64,000 nt of DNA from Chelatococcus caeni (GTDB lineage: Bacteria; Pseudomonadota; Alphaproteobacteria; Rhizobiales; Beijerinckiaceae). The notes beneath the pieces are model-generated. The model made no database searches. It worked only from the letters and a program-made list of their open reading frames with translations, and was not told the DNA's origin. This document shows, piece after piece, positions 60,844 to 64,000 of this stretch (position 1 is its first letter; every line of letters starts with the position of its first letter). The position numbers were made by a program, and so were the translations under genes. Where the stretch lies: positions 248,001 through 312,000 of the forward strand of contig NZ_JACIEN010000003.1 in NCBI RefSeq assembly GCF_014196925.1. Direction: 5' to 3'.

Positions 60844-61860
60844 TCAGCTGCCGCCGGCGGCCTTCTTCACGAAGGTGTCGGTGAAGGTCTTCGACAGGTC
60901 GACATTGGCCTTGGCGAGCTCCTCGTCGAACTGCACCAGCATGTCGAGCGCGCTCTTCATGCCGTCCTCAGGGATGATGCCGGTACGCGAATAGGTCTCG
61001 CGCGAGGCCTCGACGGCGCGCTCGTAGAGCGAGCGGTCACCGAGGTAATAGGCCTCGGGAACGGTCGCGACGATGTCGTCGGCGCTCGCCGTCTCCAGCC
61101 ACTTCAGGGACTTATGGAAGGCGTTGACGATGGCCTGCACCGTGTTGGGGTTCTTCTCGATGAAGTCCTGCTTCAGATAGACGACCGCCGCCGGGTTGGA
61201 GCCGCCGAAGATCTCCTTGGTCCCCTGCTCCGTGCGCGAATCCGCGATGACGGCGACGTCGCCGTCCGCCTCGAGCTTGGAGATGACCGGGTCGAGGTTC
61301 GAGATGGCCTCGATCTCGCCCTTCTTCATGGCCGCCACGGCGCCCGCGCCGCCGCCGACGCCGATATAGGCCGCATCCTTCGGATTGCCGCCGGCCTTGG
61401 CGATGAGATAGTTGACGAAGAAGTTGGTGGACGAGCCCGGCGCCGTGACGCCGACCTTGGCGCCCTTGAGGTCCGCCGGCGACTTGATGGCGTCGGCCTT
61501 CTCCTTCTTCACGGCCAGCACGATGCCCGGGAAGCGCCCGAGCTCGATGACGGCCCGGATGTCCTGGCCCTTGGCCTGCATGCGGATGGTGTGCTCATAG
61601 GCACCGGTCACGACGTCCACCGACCCGCCGACGAGCGCCTGCAGGGACTTGGCGCCGCCGCCGAAATCGTTGATCTCGACCTCGAGCCCCTCCTCCTTGA
61701 AGAAGCCCTTCCGCTCCGCGATGGTCAGGGGCAGGTAGTAGAGCAGCGGCTTGCCGCCGACGCCGAGCGCCAGCTTCGGCTTCTCCACATCCGCCGCATG
61801 GGCCGCGCTGCCGGCAACCGCCATCAGGGCCGCTGCCGCGATCGTCTTCCAGAATGTCAT
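60844..61860 (-). CDS. ABC importer substrate-binding protein, NMT1/SsuA-TauA-like, 338 aa
   Basis: Periplasmic receptor. Signal peptide (IAAAALMAVAGSAAHA), then LYYLPLTIAERKGFFKEEGL and VEINDFGGGAKSLQALVGGS, the standard NMT1/ThiY-like N-terminal lobe, with later GAYEHTIRMQAKGQDIRAVI (in parts). This group carries sulfonates, nitrate, taurine or HMP analogues; the ligand cannot be read. Start 61860 has GGGAGGAAA. With the following two genes it forms an importer. Confidence 0.88.
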   Translation of the reverse strand: MTFWKTIAAAALMAVAGSAAHAADVEKPKLALGVGGKPLLYYLPLTIAERKGFFKEEGLEVEINDFGGGAKSLQALVGGSVDVVTGAYEHTIRMQAKGQDIRAVIELGRFPGIVLAVKKEKADAIKSPADLKGAKVGVTAPGSSTNFFVNYLIAKAGGNPKDAAYIGVGGGAGAVAAMKKGEIEAISNLDPVISKLEADGDVAVIADSRTEQGTKEIFGGSNPAAVVYLKQDFIEKNPNTVQAIVNAFHKSLKWLETASADDIVATVPEAYYLGDRSLYERAVEASRETYSRTGIIPEDGMKSALDMLVQFDEELAKANVDLSKTFTDTFVKKAAGGS

Positions 61861-61956
61861 CGGTTTCCTCCCACCTGTTGTCATTTGTGTTCCCTCGCCC
61901 CGCCTGCGGGGAGAGGGTTCTTCGGCGTTCGCCCGCCTTCTGGTCCGCCTCTACGC

Positions 61957-62754
61957 TCACCCCTGCGCCGTCGCCGCCCCGGTGCCCGGCTGCCAGACGG
62001 TGAGCCGCTTCTCGATGGCCGTGACGAAGGTGTCGATGACGATGACGAAGATGGCGAGCACCAGCATGCCCGAGAACACGCCGGTGACGTCGAAGACGCT
62101 CTCGGCCTCGTGGATCTTGTAGCCGAGCCCGGCCGAGGAGCCGAGATATTCGCCGACCACGGCCCCGACGAGCGCGAAGCCGACCGAAGTGTGCAGCGAG
62201 GAGAACATCCAGGTGAGCGCCGCCGGCCAGTAGACGTGGCGCAAGAGCTGGCGCTCGTTCATGCCCAGCATGCGGGCATTGGCGAGCACTACGGGGCTCA
62301 CCTCGCGCACGCCCTGGTAGACGTTGAAGAACACGATGAAGAAGACGAGCGTGAAGCCGAGCGCCACCTTCGACCAGATGCCGAGGCCGAACCACAGGGC
62401 GAAGATCGGCGCCAGCACCACGCGCGGCAGGGCGTTCGCAGCCTTGATGTAAGGGTCGAACACGCTGGCGAGGATCTCGCGCCGCGCGAAGAGGAAGCCG
62501 AAGGCGATGCCGCCGATGGCGCCGAAGGTGAAGGCGAGCACCGTCTCGGTCAGGGTGATGCCGAGGTGGTACCACAATTCGCCCGAGGCGAGATCCTTCC
62601 ACGTGCGGGCGAGGACATCGAGCGGCGTCGAGAAGAAGAAGGGGTCGAACAGCGGCTTGCCGCCGCTCATGGGCACGGCGGTGAGGAGATGCCAGACGAG
62701 AAGGAAGGCGAGCCCGACGCCCACCTGCATGGCAAGAAGCGTCACGCGTCTCAT
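61957..62754 (-). CDS. ABC importer permease, SsuC/TauC-type, 265 aa
   Basis: Six membrane helices. The EAA loop is seen in ANARMLGMNERQLLRHVYWPAALTW (in parts), the coupling segment that contacts the ATPase. ATGA overlap with the ATPase gene (ATG 62754, stop 62751) shows translational coupling. Confidence 0.9.
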   Translation of the reverse strand: MRRVTLLAMQVGVGLAFLLVWHLLTAVPMSGGKPLFDPFFFSTPLDVLARTWKDLASGELWYHLGITLTETVLAFTFGAIGGIAFGFLFARREILASVFDPYIKAANALPRVVLAPIFALWFGLGIWSKVALGFTLVFFIVFFNVYQGVREVSPVVLANARMLGMNERQLLRHVYWPAALTWMFSSLHTSVGFALVGAVVGEYLGSSAGLGYKIHEAESVFDVTGVFSGMLVLAIFVIVIDTFVTAIEKRLTVWQPGTGAATAQG

Positions 62755-63587
62755 GCGTTACCCCCTTCGCCCTGTGCGTAGGCCTTCTGCACCTCGACGC
62801 GCAGGGTCCCCCAGATGGCCTTGTGGATGGCGTGGAAGGCCGGATCGAGGCGGATCTCCGCGATGTCGCGCGGCCGCGGCAGGGAGACGGGATAATCGCC
62901 GACGATCCGCGCCGCCGGTCCCGCCGACATCACGACCACCCGGTCCGCGAGCGCGATCGCTTCCTCGAGGTCGTGCGTGACGAACATCACCGCCTTTCGG
63001 TCCTGCGCCCACAGGTCGAGCAGGAGATTGCCCATGATCTGCCGCGTCTGCGCGTCGAGCGGCCCGAACGGCTCGTCCATCAGCAGGATCTGCGGGTTGC
63101 GGATCAGCATCTGCGCCAGCGCGACGCGCTTGCGCTGGCCGCCCGACAGCATGTGCGGATAGCGGTCGGCAAAGGCCGCGAGGCCGACACGGCTAAGCCA
63201 TTCACGGCTCCTCGCCAGCGCCTCGGCCCGCGGCACGCCCTTCGGCTCCAGCGCCACGGCGACATTGTCGATGGCCGTCTTCCAGGGCATGAGCGCGTCC
63301 TGCTGGAAGAGGTAGCCGGCGCGGGCATTGAGCCCGGACAACCGCTCGCCGAAGATGTCCGCCCCGCCGGTCGAGGGCTTGAGCAGCCCCGCCGCCGCGT
63401 TGAGCAGGGTCGACTTGCCACAGCCCGTCGGCCCGACGATGGCGACGAACTCGCTGGCGCCGACGGCAAGGTCGATGTCGCGCACGGCCTGGTAGGTGCC
63501 GCCGCCCTTGAGCGCGAAGGTGATCGCCACCTGCGACAACCTAACCGCCGGGCTGTCCGCCTCCCTCACCTGTGCCGGAGCGTGCAT
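62751..63587 (-). CDS. ABC importer ATP-binding protein, SsuB/TauB-type, 278 aa
   Basis: Walker A GPTGCGKST (~res 54), Q-loop LFQQDALMPWKTAIDN (FQxDxLxPW is typical of nitrate/sulfonate/taurine importers), signature LSGGQRKRVALAQ, Walker B ILLMDEPFGPLDAQT, switch VTHDLEEAIALAD. First gene of the operon. Confidence 0.92.
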   Translation of the reverse strand: MHAPAQVREADSPAVRLSQVAITFALKGGGTYQAVRDIDLAVGASEFVAIVGPTGCGKSTLLNAAAGLLKPSTGGADIFGERLSGLNARAGYLFQQDALMPWKTAIDNVAVALEPKGVPRAEALARSREWLSRVGLAAFADRYPHMLSGGQRKRVALAQMLIRNPQILLMDEPFGPLDAQTRQIMGNLLLDLWAQDRKAVMFVTHDLEEAIALADRVVVMSAGPAARIVGDYPVSLPRPRDIAEIRLDPAFHAIHKAIWGTLRVEVQKAYAQGEGGNA

Positions 63588-63765
63588 GCCCGTCCCATCA
63601 TTGAGCGTCCCCCGATTCCTTGTCTTCGTTTGAAGCAGGAGACGTTACCCGATACGGCCTGCGACGCAACCGCCGCGGACCCCGCGGCAGCACCTGCCGG
63701 TCCGCCACTTGCACTCTCCTGTTGGCTTCCGACATATGGAGCCGTTCCTTCCACCCGGGCCCCTG

Positions 63766-64000
63766 ATGACCTTTGACAGTTTCGTTTCCGGCACCGTGGC
63801 CTTCGTCCGCGATCACGGCGAATGGGCCCCGGCCATCGTCTTCGGGCTCGCCTTCGCGGAATCCTTCGCCTTCCTCTCGCTCCTGGTGCCGGCCTGGGGC
63901 ATTCTCGTCGGCATCGGCGCCCTCATCGGCGTCAGCGGCCTCGAATTCTGGCCGATCTGGCTGGGCGCCGCCGCGGGCGCGAGCCTCGGCGACTGGGTCT
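63766..64000 (+). CDS. DedA-family membrane protein, N-terminal part (runs off window)
   Basis: Frame open to the right edge (78 codons seen): MTFDSFVSGTVAFVRDHGEW, then two hydrophobic segments (APAIVFGLAFAESFAFLSLL, VPAWGILVGIGALIG) and ASLGDWV. The FAESFAFLSLLVPA and GAxLGDxV pieces match the DedA/SNARE-associated family, undecaprenyl-phosphate or lipid flippases with broad roles in envelope stability. ATG 63736 is an in-frame alternative start. Confidence 0.8.
   Translation, partial: MTFDSFVSGTVAFVRDHGEWAPAIVFGLAFAESFAFLSLLVPAWGILVGIGALIGVSGLEFWPIWLGAAAGASLGDWV

Overview
The window is GC-rich, densely coded bacterial chromosome. Several traits point to an alphaproteobacterium, probably of the order Hyphomicrobiales (Rhizobiales): an Mla/MCE operon with an auxiliary lipoprotein, thiMED under a TPP riboswitch, a DUF6494 protein, a leucine leader peptide before leuA, GGAAC-type promoters resembling those of the general stress sigma factor EcfG, and the C-terminal part of a very long coiled-coil protein. 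Genus cannot be fixed from the sequence alone. No prophage, insertion sequence, CRISPR array or integrase was seen; one tRNA gene, Lys(CUU), is present.

Layout. 0-5 kb: end of a coiled-coil protein, an unknown protein, a GNAT acetyltransferase and a PRC-barrel protein. 4.6-8.3 kb (minus): lipid-transport operon mlaE-mlaF-mlaD-lipoprotein. 8.5-13.7 kb: a DgcA-like epimerase, an MFS transporter, an unknown cytosolic protein, and a metallophosphoesterase/glycosyltransferase pair. 13.8-19.1 kb: an EamA transporter, TPP riboswitch plus thiM-thiE-thiD, a TRAP binding protein and an XRE-cupin regulator. 19.2-28.3 kb (minus): two c-type cytochromes, a GyrI-like protein flanked by two gene relics, an orphan molybdopterin subunit and an RND efflux pair. 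28.6-35 kb: rhodanese, LysM/BON protein, HIU hydrolase, cysteine synthase, a one-domain ModE-like regulator with a tungstate uptake operon tupBCA, and a BadF-type kinase.

35-49 kb is an exopolysaccharide locus: BTLCP protease, Wzc-like co-polymerase/tyrosine kinase, PPP-type phosphatase, three glycosyltransferases (two GT4-like, one WecG/TagA), Wzx-like flippase, Wzy-like ligase/polymerase, initiating sugar transferase and UDP-glucuronate decarboxylase. It has the cytoplasmic and inner-membrane parts of a Wzx/Wzy pathway, but no outer-membrane exporter lies in the window. 49-53 kb: two SDRs around a cupin dioxygenase, a methyltransferase and small secreted proteins. 53.5-64 kb: tRNA-Lys, leuA with leader and attenuator-like hairpin, small proteins, PhzF, Nudix, an EEP nuclease/phosphatase, pyridoxal kinase, an NMT1-type ABC importer, and the start of a DedA protein.

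The most unusual observation is at 20.7-21.5 kb. Decayed pieces of an auxiliary lipoprotein gene and a GNAT gene lie on either side of a GyrI-like gene. They are in mirror-image order to their intact counterparts at 3.5-5.2 kb, which suggests an old inverted segmental duplication. Other points are a probable frameshift at a six-C run in an EPS-operon membrane gene, a hairpin over the ribosome-binding site of the BTLCP protease gene, two palindromes before the tungstate operon, and three candidate EcfG promoters. No clearly new multi-gene system was identified.
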